Source: Bacteroidales bacterium (GTDB lineage: Bacteria; Bacteroidota; Bacteroidia; Bacteroidales; WCHB1-69). Taken from it: 64,000 nt of DNA. Below are positions 8,283 through 16,066 of the stretch, in pieces (the first letter of the stretch is position 1; every line of letters starts with the position of its first letter). A program made the position numbers and the translations under genes. The notes beneath the pieces are model-generated. The model did no database searches. It was not told the DNA's origin and saw nothing but the letters and a program-made list of their open reading frames with translations. The stretch spans positions 62,001-126,000 of the forward strand of contig JAILCI010000044.1 of NCBI GenBank assembly GCA_024686335.1, given 5' to 3'.

Positions 8283-8700
8283 AAAAAGGAAGTTATATAC
8301 AGGATGGCATTTTAACCCCAACATGATTTACCGAGGCACCTACCCATAGAGCACGCGGGTGGGTAGGCCGACATGCGGTGCGGACGCGGTGTGAATGGCC
8401 GGCCTCCAACAGCGGCGTGCAAAGGCGCTTGCGTTTACAAAAATGCATGCCTCCCGTGTATTTTTCCTTTTGCCGCATGCGGCATTTTTGTTCTCGTTTG
8501 CCGCCGCTGTCAGAGGGCGGACAGAGCGGGCGGGATTCATGTCGGCTTGATCTTTTGGCAACTTTTCTATCAAGAGAAAAGTTGTAGAATTATATTTATG
8601 GGAATAGTCTGCCATGATGCCCTTATCTCCCTCAACAAACGTTTATTAGCAACATACTTAGGCATAGATAGAGCCATCGGGCATATAGTCTTTAAAAAAA
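8283..8700. repeat. Gene-free stretch with GC-rich palindromes
   Basis: About 420 bases between birA and the terminator of the uridine phosphorylase gene. It is GC-richer than its surroundings in 8330-8540 and contains the pairs CTACCCA...TGGGTAG near 8338-8370, the palindrome TGCCGCATGCGGCA near 8472, and a perfect hairpin CAACTTTTCT (8559-8568) with AGAAAAGTTG (8575-8584). Long open frames exist on both strands but look like by-products of GC-rich repeat sequence. I see no gene. Confidence 0.5.
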
Positions 8701-8726
8701 TAGAGACGCAAAGCATTGCGTCTCTA
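8693..8726 (-). terminator. Rho-independent terminator of the uridine phosphorylase gene
   Basis: Arms AGAGACGCAA (8702-8711) and TTGCGTCTCT (8716-8725) form a perfect 10-bp stem with a 4-base loop. Read on the minus strand it is followed by a run of seven T, the classic terminator layout, five bases after the stop codon at 8731. Confidence 0.85.
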
Positions 8727-8730
8727 GAGA

Positions 8731-9591
8731 TTATATTCTATCTAATACCGTACGACCGAGGGCTTCTATCTTATCGTGGTAGGAGTCGAGGAAACGACCT
8801 GTCACACGGTTGGCGATAATAAGGCAGACTGTCAAGACCTTATGGCCTAATGCGTTGCCAAGACCGTAGATGGCTGAGCACTCCATCTCCATGTTTGTCA
8901 CGGTGCGGCCTTTATAGTTGAAGGCCTCGATAGCATGATTCAGTTCAGGATATTTCAGTTTGGCGCGCACCTGACGGCCTTGGGGACCGAAGAAACCCGG
9001 GGCGCTGATGGTGACACCCTGACGCATATCGTGAGCCACAGCATTCAGTAATTCCGGTGAGGCGGGTGTGCAATAAGGTCGTGGCAGACGGCTGCTCCAA
9101 CCTGTCTGTTCGATAAAAGCCTCCACCAACTCTTCGTCCATCCAATCACCGGCATCGTAAAATTGCAGCACACCGTCAATACCCAAGCCGTATGCTGAAG
9201 CCACAGGCGTGCCGACCTCAATGTCATCTTGCAGCGCACCAGATGTGCCCACGCGGACCATCTGCAGTGTGCGGTGCTCCGGACGAACCTCATTGGTGGC
9301 CAAGTCAATGTTAGCCACAGCATCCAACTCGTTCAAGACAATGTCGATATTGTCCGTGCCCATACCTGTGGAGATAACAGAAATACGTTTGCCTTTGTAG
9401 ATACCCGTATGGGTGACGAGTTCTCGGTTTTGGCGTTGTAACTCAATAGAATCAAACATTTTGGAGAACATGGCCACACGACCGGGATCACCTACCAAGA
9501 TGATCTTGTCCGCCAGTTCCTCAGCATGCAAGTTGAGGTGATATATGGCCCCATTGGGCTGTTTTGGCAATTCAGATGCTGGAATTTTCAT
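8731..9591 (-). CDS. udp: Nucleoside phosphorylase, probably uridine phosphorylase
   Basis: A 286-residue member of the PNP/UDP phosphorylase superfamily, which cleaves nucleosides with phosphate to a base and ribose-1-phosphate. Motifs: phosphate loop ILVGDPGRV near residue 35, the strand ISVISTGMGTDN, MVRVGTSGALQ, and the substrate motif NMEMECSAIYGL. These suit uridine phosphorylase better than purine enzymes, though substrate choice is inferred. The start MKIPASELPK at 9591 was preferred over an upstream frame extension to 9642 because the promoter TATCTTTG lies at 9619-9626. A strong terminator follows at 8693-8726. Confidence 0.85.
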   Translation of the reverse strand: MKIPASELPKQPNGAIYHLNLHAEELADKIILVGDPGRVAMFSKMFDSIELQRQNRELVTHTGIYKGKRISVISTGMGTDNIDIVLNELDAVANIDLATNEVRPEHRTLQMVRVGTSGALQDDIEVGTPVASAYGLGIDGVLQFYDAGDWMDEELVEAFIEQTGWSSRLPRPYCTPASPELLNAVAHDMRQGVTISAPGFFGPQGRQVRAKLKYPELNHAIEAFNYKGRTVTNMEMECSAIYGLGNALGHKVLTVCLIIANRVTGRFLDSYHDKIEALGRTVLDRI

Positions 9592-9618
9592 AATAACAGT
9601 TTTATTTGTTTGAAGTGG

Positions 9619-9626
9619 CAAAGATA
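9619..9626 (-). promoter_or_regulatory. -7 box TATCTTTG for the uridine phosphorylase gene
   Basis: Perfect TAnnTTTG on the minus strand, 28 bases before the start at 9591, lying between the upstream HEPN-CBS gene stop (9651) and this gene. It suggests udp is transcribed separately from the lipase operon. Confidence 0.65.
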
Positions 9627-9650
9627 CTCTTTTTTGCAACAAGATGTAAC

Positions 9651-10337
9651 TTAAAATCCGACGACGTCATCAGGTGTAATCATAGCTTGGAGTTTACCAT
9701 CGGCGGTTCCACCCTCGGTGATGAAAAGAACATCGGGACGCATTCTCTTATCACGACCACCCTGAAAACGACGGATGGCATCCTCTAAAGTGACATCAGG
9801 AGCAATAAAGGCATATTGGCATTCATTATCCTTAATACTAGAAAGATACGATTGGATATCCTTGAAAGTCATAGCCTCGGTAATCGCTTCTGAAGGATGT
9901 TCGCTGAGATAACGCATAATCACTCTGGCACTGAAGACTCCAATGACATTAGCGCCCTCCACAATCGGAACGTAGGAGTAGTCATTACGAATCATCGTCT
10001 TCATGGTGGAAAGCACCGAGTTGGACAATCCCGGACCAAAGATGCGACTTTTAGGAATTGCCACACGCATCAGAGTATGAGGATTGAGCGCATAATAGAG
10101 AGCGTTGACCTGCTTCAAAGCAGCATCGGTGACGACAAAAAGATCCTGACCGCCTTTGGAGCAGTCGGAATGTGAAATGAGATTACGAAGTTTACGACAG
10201 AAGATGAGATTACTGCGAATGTTCTGAAAGCGAGGATCCTTCTCCAGATCCTTCATCTCCCGGACATTCAGATGATCTGCAACCCACTCTTCAATCTCGC
10301 GATAACGCTCAAAAAATTCACTTGCTTTATTTTCCAA
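9651..10337 (-). CDS. HEPN-like domain fused to a CBS-domain pair
   Basis: A 228-residue cytosolic protein. The N-terminal 95 residues are helical and contain RNLISH at residues 51-56, an exact RNxxxH signature of HEPN RNase domains. Residues about 95-225 resemble two CBS modules (SVLSTMKTMIRNDYSYVPIV and IGVFSARVIMRYL, then YAFIAPDVTLEDAIRRF and LQAMITPDDV), which commonly bind adenine nucleotides. The combination suggests a nuclease, or ligand-binding protein, gated by a nucleotide. It lies 34 bases downstream of a patatin-like lipase gene on the same strand, so the two are probably co-transcribed. The HEPN call rests on one motif and helical content; alternatives are an inactive dimerisation domain. 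Confidence 0.7.
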   Translation of the reverse strand: MENKASEFFERYREIEEWVADHLNVREMKDLEKDPRFQNIRSNLIFCRKLRNLISHSDCSKGGQDLFVVTDAALKQVNALYYALNPHTLMRVAIPKSRIFGPGLSNSVLSTMKTMIRNDYSYVPIVEGANVIGVFSARVIMRYLSEHPSEAITEAMTFKDIQSYLSSIKDNECQYAFIAPDVTLEDAIRRFQGGRDKRMRPDVLFITEGGTADGKLQAMITPDDVVGF

Positions 10338-10371
10338 AATATCTATAAAAATTGATTAAACTATTGAATTG

Positions 10372-11397
10372 CTATTTGTTAGCTTTTTCCTCATCGTTAT
10401 TGTACCACTCCAGATAGGCTTCTGTATATGAAACTCCAGACTCAACCAAATCCCGTTTCTTTGCATCCGAGATATCAAAGTCAATAGCTCTCACACCCAA
10501 TGTGTCAATATAGACAGTACGCTGCCAGTCATCGCTATGCAGGTGGAGATTAGTCTGGAAATCAATAAGCGTGTTTATCAGGGCTTTAGTATAGGTGAAG
10601 AAGCTTTTGATCTCATTGGGTTGGCCAGCACCATGACCGAGGTACATGGAGATATCCTCCTTAGCATCCAACCGGAAACCGAGAGTCTCCTTATTATAGA
10701 CATACTCGTTGACGACCATACTTCTCTGTCTCTTCAGTTTGGAGTTGATCTTATTGTAATATTCGGTGCGTCTGGCGTTGTTTCTGTCGGCCACATAGGA
10801 GAGCTGGTCGAAGGTCTTCACAGAGTAGTTGTCTAAGAGTCCGCCGTCGACGAAGATATGGCTATTGTCTTCACCGCCCTTGACAGCCGCGAAGAAGATG
10901 GGGATAGACATCGAGATGCGGGCAGCGTCGGCCACCTTCATGTCAGGCGTACTGTGTGCGCTGAACGTCTTGGAGAGCCCAGTGGTCAGATCTGCGCCGA
11001 CCAGATAGATATCCCTGAATTTCTTGGTTTTTGCTAAATCAGCGAAAGTTGCTTCGCCGTTGCCGGCTTTCCTTTTGATGAAGTCGGCCATCAGGTCACG
11101 AAAGAAATCACCCTTATACCAGCCGTACTCCTTCAGCAGACGATTGGTGTCACGTACGATACCCCAAGAGCTGTCCATGAAGTTCTTGAAATTGAGTTTC
11201 CAGAGAATCTCCTTAACCTCTGCAGCGGAGTATTTGAGTCCGACCAGAACAGCGATCATAGCGCCAGCGGAAGTGCCGGCCACACGTTCCACATCGTTGA
11301 GGATTCCCTCTCTGTCGAGGACTTCAAGAGCGCCCACATAGGCAATGCCCTTCACACCGCCACCTTCAAAAACCAGATTTTTAAAATGATATGCCAT
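10372..11397 (-). CDS. Patatin-like phospholipase
   Basis: A 341-residue cytosolic patatin-family lipid acyl hydrolase. Oxyanion motif GGGVKG at residues 12-17, nucleophile elbow GTSAG with Ser43, and the Asp of the dyad in DGG with Asp184. No signal peptide or membrane segment, so the substrate is probably the inner face of the cytoplasmic membrane. The C-terminal 100 residues are charged and of unknown role. The next gene downstream joins a HEPN-type motif to CBS domains, with a 34-base gap. Patatin proteins act as effectors in some anti-phage systems, but this one may equally be a housekeeping lipase. No promoter was seen in the 41-base gap to the esterase upstream. Confidence 0.88.
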   Translation of the reverse strand: MAYHFKNLVFEGGGVKGIAYVGALEVLDREGILNDVERVAGTSAGAMIAVLVGLKYSAAEVKEILWKLNFKNFMDSSWGIVRDTNRLLKEYGWYKGDFFRDLMADFIKRKAGNGEATFADLAKTKKFRDIYLVGADLTTGLSKTFSAHSTPDMKVADAARISMSIPIFFAAVKGGEDNSHIFVDGGLLDNYSVKTFDQLSYVADRNNARRTEYYNKINSKLKRQRSMVVNEYVYNKETLGFRLDAKEDISMYLGHGAGQPNEIKSFFTYTKALINTLIDFQTNLHLHSDDWQRTVYIDTLGVRAIDFDISDAKKRDLVESGVSYTEAYLEWYNNDEEKANK

Positions 11398-11438
11398 AAC
11401 GATATGATTTTTAGCAACTTTATATTTTCACACAAGAG

Positions 11439-12527
11439 CTATTGCAGCACCACCTTGCCGACCTCCTTGCCCTCGCTGGTCAGCAGATAGAGACCTTTGG
11501 GGAGATGTTGGAGGTTGAGAGTGTTTGTGCCGGGCTCGAGCTGACGGGCAATGACGACGCGGCCTTGCATGTCAACGACTTCGACAGTCATCGTGGCAGG
11601 CACTTCGACATTCACGATACCGTCGTTAGGATTAGGCCACACCTGCAAGGAGGTGGTCTCGTGTTCCTCCACGCCTGTGCCATTGGCGCCGACGAAGAAA
11701 TCGTGGATGATGGGCAAATAGGCGATGTCGGTCTGGTTAGCGTTGTGATACCAGACGTGAGTGCCGCCGATCACCTCGAGATGTTGCAGGTCGGTGCCGC
11801 AGTTATAGGTATGGCGCACGAAACGGAGACCGTCGTTCTTGAGGTCAGGCAACGTATCGATAGTCGGTTCGCCGGTGCATCCATTAGCGGTCTGCCAATA
11901 TTGGAGAATCTCCTCCACGCTGAGACCAAGATCAGAGCCGAATACGGAGGAGTAGCTGTCATAGCCCACCACATTGTCGGTAGTACCGTGGATGTGCAGC
12001 AGGCGCACAGGCGTGACGGGCGTCTGGGCAGACAATGCATTGGTTATCAAGCCGCTGACGGGAGCGCATGCGGTGATACGGTCGCCATGTTCGATAGCCA
12101 TGCGGTGTGTCATGAAGCCGCCCATGGAGAAACCTGTAAAGAAGACGCTGTCGGGATCCAGCTGATAGCGAGCAGTCAGGGTGTCGAGCAGGGCAATCAG
12201 GAAGCCGGAGTCGTCGACGTCGCTGCTCATCAGTCCAGCGTTCCACATATTGCCTATGCCGAGGTTACGGGCTTGGGGCACGATGAGGGCCCAGCCATAC
12301 TCGTCGGCGATATCCTGAAAGTGGAAGTCGCTGTTGCTATTGGTGATATTGTTGCCCAGTCCGTGCAGGAAGAAGACTGCTGGCGGGGTGCCGTCATGAT
12401 GTGCCGGGTAGCAGATCATATACTGACGGTCGACGCCCTGCCAGGGAAAGGTCTGGATTTGGGCGGAAAGGGAGCAAAAGCCCGCCATCACAAATGTCAA
12501 AACAAGGCAAAAAAGTGATTTTTTCAT
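11439..12527 (-). CDS. Secreted PHB-depolymerase-like esterase with T9SS sorting domain
   Basis: A 362-residue secreted alpha/beta hydrolase. Signal peptide (MKKSLFCLVLTFVMAGFCSLSAQ), oxyanion region FFLHGLGNN, nucleophile elbow GFSMGG, acid in GTTDNVVGYD and catalytic His in GGTHVWYH. The layout matches the LpqC/polyhydroxybutyrate depolymerase and feruloyl-esterase-like group. The C-terminal 75 residues form a T9SS type A sorting domain (VWPNPNDGIVNVEV, VVDMQGRVV, LPKGLYLL), so the enzyme should be exported across the outer membrane and perhaps anchored at the surface. The start at 12527 was chosen over 12554 for the signal peptide. It lies 30 bases after the KDRWG-repeat gene. Confidence 0.85.
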   Translation of the reverse strand: MKKSLFCLVLTFVMAGFCSLSAQIQTFPWQGVDRQYMICYPAHHDGTPPAVFFLHGLGNNITNSNSDFHFQDIADEYGWALIVPQARNLGIGNMWNAGLMSSDVDDSGFLIALLDTLTARYQLDPDSVFFTGFSMGGFMTHRMAIEHGDRITACAPVSGLITNALSAQTPVTPVRLLHIHGTTDNVVGYDSYSSVFGSDLGLSVEEILQYWQTANGCTGEPTIDTLPDLKNDGLRFVRHTYNCGTDLQHLEVIGGTHVWYHNANQTDIAYLPIIHDFFVGANGTGVEEHETTSLQVWPNPNDGIVNVEVPATMTVEVVDMQGRVVIARQLEPGTNTLNLQHLPKGLYLLTSEGKEVGKVVLQ

Positions 12528-12557
12528 AATATTTGATGATTTATGTATTATCAATTA

Positions 12558-12989
12558 TTACATCAACGCCATACAGGCTATCTGCCAGAGAGCAGGCGTG
12601 AAATCAAAATAGTAGATCTGGGCGCCCCAGCGGTCTTTCTGGCGCATCGTGTTGCCGTCCATATAGTAAAGCTGCTGACCCCAGCGGTCCTTCTGGCGAA
12701 TAGTATTGCCGTCGAAATAGATCAGTTGCTCGCCCCAGCGGTCTTTGAGGCGCACGGTATTGCCATCCATATAGATGACCGGCTCGCCCCATTGATCTTT
12801 GAGCCGAACCTGATTTCTATTTGCATCATAATATAAGACCTTCTCGCCCCAGCGGTCTTGCAAACGGATAGTGTTGCCCTCAAAATAGAACAACTTGGCA
12901 CCCCAGCGGTCCTTCTGATAGACCGTCTGCGCCTCACCCGCCAGCTGGAAGGCCATCAACACTGTCAAAAACAAGAATGCTTTCTTCAT
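12558..12989 (-). CDS. Secreted protein of six KDRWG repeats
   Basis: A 143-residue protein. After a signal peptide (MKKAFLFLTVLMAFQLAGEAQ) it consists of six imperfect repeats of 20-21 residues with the core KDRWGxxxxYxDGNTxRQ, followed by a short tail. Each repeat likely forms a beta hairpin with an Asp/Arg/Trp/Gly turn and a Tyr/Phe pair, so the whole may be a small beta-solenoid or propeller-like rod. No enzyme motif and no T9SS domain. First gene of the run leading to the esterase, lipase and HEPN-CBS protein; promoter box at 13042-13049. I do not recognise a named family. Confidence 0.75.
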   Translation of the reverse strand: MKKAFLFLTVLMAFQLAGEAQTVYQKDRWGAKLFYFEGNTIRLQDRWGEKVLYYDANRNQVRLKDQWGEPVIYMDGNTVRLKDRWGEQLIYFDGNTIRQKDRWGQQLYYMDGNTMRQKDRWGAQIYYFDFTPALWQIACMALM

Positions 12990-13041
12990 AATAATATGTT
13001 GTTTAATGGTTTTTCACAAAATCATCTTATTCAATGAGGTG

Positions 13042-13049
13042 CAAAGATA
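13042..13049 (-). promoter_or_regulatory. -7 box TATCTTTG for the KDRWG-esterase-lipase run
   Basis: Perfect TAnnTTTG on the minus strand, 53 bases before the start at 12989. It is the only clear promoter box found for the four genes down to 9651. Confidence 0.55.
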
Positions 13050-13061
13050 CATTTTTTTAGT

Positions 13062-13098
13062 TGATAGTTGATAGTTGAAAATTGATAATTATGGGTGA
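13062..13098. repeat. AT-rich tandem TTGATAGT/TTGATAATT units
   Basis: Short tandem words ttgatagttgatagttg followed by aaaattgataatt. Similar units in the opposite orientation occur at about 14619-14658. The surrounding gene-free stretch 12990-13320 otherwise holds two opposed promoters and the MFS leader. Confidence 0.55.
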
Positions 13099-13190
13099 TC
13101 CCGTAATTGAAAATATTTCATTGTGGCAGCCTCAAGTTGTTTACTTGATTGCACAAGTCTCGACTAGAACAAAATTTCGAGAAAAATTCG

Positions 13191-13198
13191 TATTTTTG
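13191..13198 (+). promoter_or_regulatory. -7 box TATTTTTG for the MFS transporter
   Basis: Perfect TAnnTTTG on the plus strand. It lies 123 bases before the start codon, implying an unusually long leader of about 115 bases. Confidence 0.6.
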
Positions 13199-13227
13199 CA
13201 GCCGTAAAAAATCCATCCTCGGTAACG

Positions 13228-13307
13228 TGTAGTATCCTGATAATCAGGGATATGTAAGTCCAGTTATGAACAATCGGATTGGAAGATTGAAGAATAAAGT
13301 TCATAAC
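13228..13307 (+). promoter_or_regulatory. Structured 5' leader of the MFS transporter
   Basis: Between the promoter and the start codon there are two inverted repeats. The first is ATCCTGA with TCAGGGAT near 13234-13251 (one bulged G). The second is a perfect 9-bp pair, GTTATGAAC (13263-13271) and GTTCATAAC (13299-13307), enclosing 27 bases and ending 13 bases before the ATG. This may be an operator, an attenuator or a ligand-sensing leader; no known riboswitch class was recognised. Confidence 0.45.
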
Positions 13308-13320
13308 AAAACACTACAGT

Positions 13321-14484
13321 ATGCAAACAGTTTCTAAAAAGGTGACCTTCACCATCTTATCGATGTCGTTGCTCACCGTCATGGCTGGCGCCGCAATAGC
13401 GCCCGCACTCGGTATTATCCGCGAACATTTCAGCGATGCCCCGCAGCTGCTCATCCAACTCATCGTGAGCATCCCCGCACTGACCATCATCATCACCAAC
13501 CTCTTCTTCATGTCCATCAGCCGCAAGATGCGTACCCGCAGCATTGCGCTGACAGGACTGCTGCTCTACGTCGTGGCAGGCGCAGGGTGCTTCTTCACGA
13601 ACAACATCTTTGCCCTCCTACTCCTACGTGCACTCCTCGGCGTCAGCGTGGGACTCATCATGCCGCTCTCCACGGGACTGCTGGCCTACTACTTTCCACC
13701 AGAGGAACAAGCTCGACTGATGGGCTTGTCAGCCTCTATGAACCAGTTCGGAGATGTTATCGCCACGCTGCTGGCCGGACTGTTGGCCACCATAGAGTGG
13801 CGATACGCCTTCCTCGTATACCTTCTTGGATTGATCTCCGTTATCTTGGTCGTGCTCTACCTACCCAACGAGCAGTTGCACTCAGAGAACAAGCGCGGCA
13901 AAGCCTTCGAGCCTCGGCAACTGCTCAAGTTTCACCCCTCCGTCATCGGAATGCTCTTGCTGATGACCATCTTCTTCGTTTTCCCGACAAATTTTGCCAT
14001 CACCGCTAGGCATTCAGGACTGGATGTGAAAAGTGTCACCCTCATCATGGTCGGTCTGGACGTTGTGGCTGCTATTGTCGGGCTCATCTTCGGCCAGCTG
14101 ATGCACGCTTTTCGCAGAGGCCTCAAGTATTTCGCTCCTGTGATGTTTTTAATCGGATACGTCTGCTACGTGATTAGCGGTGCCTCATGGTTGATTGTAG
14201 GCAGTTGTTTCATCGGATTCGCCAATGGCGTAGGCGTCCCTTATCTGAACACCATTGCCTCCATCAAGGGTGGCAAGAATTCCGCCACCACGGTAATGCC
14301 GTTGCTCTCGGCGGCGCTCTATCTCGGCCAGTTCATTTCTCCCCTACTCGTCGGTCCGCTCAGCCGTGGCATTTTCGGCCCAGAGGATATCGCCGGGCCA
14401 TATAAGATTGCCATTGGTCTGAGTTTGATTTTCATGGTGCAGGTTTTCTGTACGCGTCATTTCCAGAGCCTGCCACCGGAATAA
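13321..14484 (+). CDS. Major facilitator superfamily transporter
   Basis: A 387-residue membrane protein with about 12 hydrophobic segments. The first half has the drug/H+ antiporter features: FHSDAPQL-type periplasmic loop after helix 1, a short basic loop SRKMRTRS between helices 2 and 3, and ALLGVSVGLIMPLSTGLLA in helix 4-5, near the drug-efflux motif C position. The second half carries IGFANGVGVPYLNT. Such proteins exchange small molecules for protons across the inner membrane; substrate is unknown. It stands alone, with its own promoter and a structured leader, suggesting inducible control. Confidence 0.85.
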   Translation: MQTVSKKVTFTILSMSLLTVMAGAAIAPALGIIREHFSDAPQLLIQLIVSIPALTIIITNLFFMSISRKMRTRSIALTGLLLYVVAGAGCFFTNNIFALLLLRALLGVSVGLIMPLSTGLLAYYFPPEEQARLMGLSASMNQFGDVIATLLAGLLATIEWRYAFLVYLLGLISVILVVLYLPNEQLHSENKRGKAFEPRQLLKFHPSVIGMLLLMTIFFVFPTNFAITARHSGLDVKSVTLIMVGLDVVAAIVGLIFGQLMHAFRRGLKYFAPVMFLIGYVCYVISGASWLIVGSCFIGFANGVGVPYLNTIASIKGGKNSATTVMPLLSAALYLGQFISPLLVGPLSRGIFGPEDIAGPYKIAIGLSLIFMVQVFCTRHFQSLPPE

Positions 14485-14618
14485 TTGTTATCCCGGTTAC
14501 CAATACCCGCAGACCTATCGGCCTGCAGGCGGAAGAACGTTAACAACAAAACACCCTCAAGCAAGTTAAAAAATTCTTGGATTGCCACTACGGGGAATCA
14601 ACAATTACGGGAGCACCC

Positions 14619-14658
14619 ATAATTTTCAATTTTCAATTATCAATTATCAATTATCAAT
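14619..14658. repeat. AT-rich tandem TCAATTATCAATTATC units
   Basis: The run ttttcaattttcaattatcaattatcaattatcaattta is made of 9-base units caattatca. It is the reverse-oriented relative of the run at 13062-13098, so the MFS gene is flanked by opposed copies of the same repeat type. The rest of the 179-base gap after the transporter shows nothing else. Confidence 0.6.
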
Positions 14659-14663
14659 TTATC

Positions 14664-15458
14664 CTAGTTTTTCCACCCCAAGACCCTCATCAGCACATAT
14701 TTTTCGGAGAAATTGCGCTTTGTGACCATATTCTTTGGCATGGCATCGGCTAAAAAACGCAGGATTGGAATATGCGTACAGGGCAAGGTGTATTCCGCAA
14801 CTTTGAACTGCACGGGTAACATGTAGGGATGCTGGCCCATAGTACAAGAAGCATCTTCGCCGCTAATCAGAAGGGTATCGCCATGACCATTTACAATCCT
14901 GGCCTCAAAATGGTCTCGTGTTGTACAACCATCCATAAAATATGTGGTCATGATGTGACAAAAATGGGAGTCATCCATCTTTTTTATGGTCTTTGCAAGA
15001 TCTTTGACCTGTTGGGATGTAGAATTGCGAAAGGCAAACTCTCTCCATCCATCTTCTTTGTAATCTTTTATAATATCATCATAATCTTCAGGTTCAAAGG
15101 AAAACATAGCCTTGGTAATGGCGGTATCATAATGTAAATTGAAATCCTGAAGCAGAGAGTCCAGCTGACTAGCAAGGAAGGTGTGATTGTAGAGAAGCAA
15201 ATCACGATTCTTGACAACAGCTTTTTCAATCTCAAACCGAGCACCACTTCTAACATAGTCTACCGTATCCTCTTGAAAATGAAAACATCCTTGAGTGGTG
15301 GTTATAATAGTCACCCTATCGACCGAATAACTGAGGAAATCATCTAAAGGTCGATCGACTCTTGCCTTCTTACTTTGCTGAGCAGAAACCGGCAATATTG
15401 CGGCTACCGAGAGTAACAGCATAGAGAGTCGCATGATTATTCTGCTGTAATTATTCAT
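14664..15458 (-). CDS. Secreted protein of unknown function
   Basis: A 264-residue protein with a signal peptide (MRLSMLLLSVAAILPVSAQQ). The body is predicted mixed alpha/beta with few cysteines (CFHFQ, CHIM, GCTT, SCTM, PCTH) that could form disulfides. No family was recognised and there is no lipobox or T9SS domain. The start MNNYSRIIMRLSM at 15458 was preferred to 15509 because the promoter box is at 15539-15546 and the signal is then of normal length; an ATG at 15434 is also possible. Confidence 0.6.
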   Translation of the reverse strand: MNNYSRIIMRLSMLLLSVAAILPVSAQQSKKARVDRPLDDFLSYSVDRVTIITTTQGCFHFQEDTVDYVRSGARFEIEKAVVKNRDLLLYNHTFLASQLDSLLQDFNLHYDTAITKAMFSFEPEDYDDIIKDYKEDGWREFAFRNSTSQQVKDLAKTIKKMDDSHFCHIMTTYFMDGCTTRDHFEARIVNGHGDTLLISGEDASCTMGQHPYMLPVQFKVAEYTLPCTHIPILRFLADAMPKNMVTKRNFSEKYVLMRVLGWKN

Positions 15459-15538
15459 ATTATTGGTTCTTGAAAGAGATTTTCTATTATTAGGATGCAA
15501 AAAATCCAAAAGGTTGCAAGCAGATGGTGATAATGATG

Positions 15539-15546
15539 CAAAAATA
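15539..15546 (-). promoter_or_regulatory. -7 box TATTTTTG for the secreted hypothetical gene
   Basis: Perfect TAnnTTTG on the minus strand, just after the stop of the exonuclease gene (15564) and 81 bases before the start at 15458. Confidence 0.5.
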
Positions 15547-15563
15547 GAAAAAACAGAAAATGA

Positions 15564-16058
15564 TTACAATATTTTCATTGCAATCTTCGCGCAGGCCTCC
15601 GCATCGGCAAGGGCGTGGTGGTGGTTTTCCATCGGGCATCCGCAAGCAGCAGCCACAGTGTGCAGCTGATGGTTAGGCAGCCTACGTCCAAAAACACGAC
15701 GGGCGGCCCGACAGGTACAGTAGAACTCATAGTCGGGATAATCCATACGATAGACTTGAAAGACAGCCTTGAGACAACCCTCATCAAAGGGACTGTTGTG
15801 CGCCACCAATGGCAATCCCTCTATCAACGGTTCTATCTGATGCCAGACATCCGGGAAAATAGGCGCGAAGTCAGTATCCTCATGCGTAAGACCGTGCACA
15901 CGCTGACAGAACCAGGCGTAATAGTCTGGCTCGGGCTTGATAAGAGAATAGAAGGTATCCGTGATGACGCCTCCATGTACTACGACAACACCCACACTGC
16001 AGACACTGCTGGGTTTACCGTTAGCTGTCTCGAAATCTATAGCCGCAAAGTCTGTCAT
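15564..16058 (-). CDS. DEDDh 3'-5' exonuclease (DNA polymerase III epsilon-like)
   Basis: A 164-residue exonuclease domain protein. The first motif is AIDFETANG with Asp8 and Glu10, the second AHNSPFDEG with Asp92, and the third HHALADAEA with His147 and Asp152, completing the DEDDh set. Such enzymes remove nucleotides from 3' ends of DNA or RNA; this short form lacks any other domain and may act in repair or RNA turnover and not as the replicative proofreading subunit. It starts eight bases after the fibronectin-type protein gene and so is probably co-transcribed with it, an odd pairing of a cytosolic enzyme with a secreted protein. Confidence 0.88.
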   Translation of the reverse strand: MTDFAAIDFETANGKPSSVCSVGVVVVHGGVITDTFYSLIKPEPDYYAWFCQRVHGLTHEDTDFAPIFPDVWHQIEPLIEGLPLVAHNSPFDEGCLKAVFQVYRMDYPDYEFYCTCRAARRVFGRRLPNHQLHTVAAACGCPMENHHHALADAEACAKIAMKIL

Positions 16059-16066
16059 CTATCAGT

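Noticed and set aside
8293-8819. Several open frames of 60-150 codons in the GC-rich stretch after birA
   Set aside because: They overlap each other on both strands, have Cys/Arg-rich composition from palindromic repeats, and one runs into the uridine phosphorylase gene.
11442-12518. 358-codon open frame opposite the secreted esterase
   Set aside because: Mirror frame of a well-supported gene with signal peptide, catalytic triad and T9SS domain.
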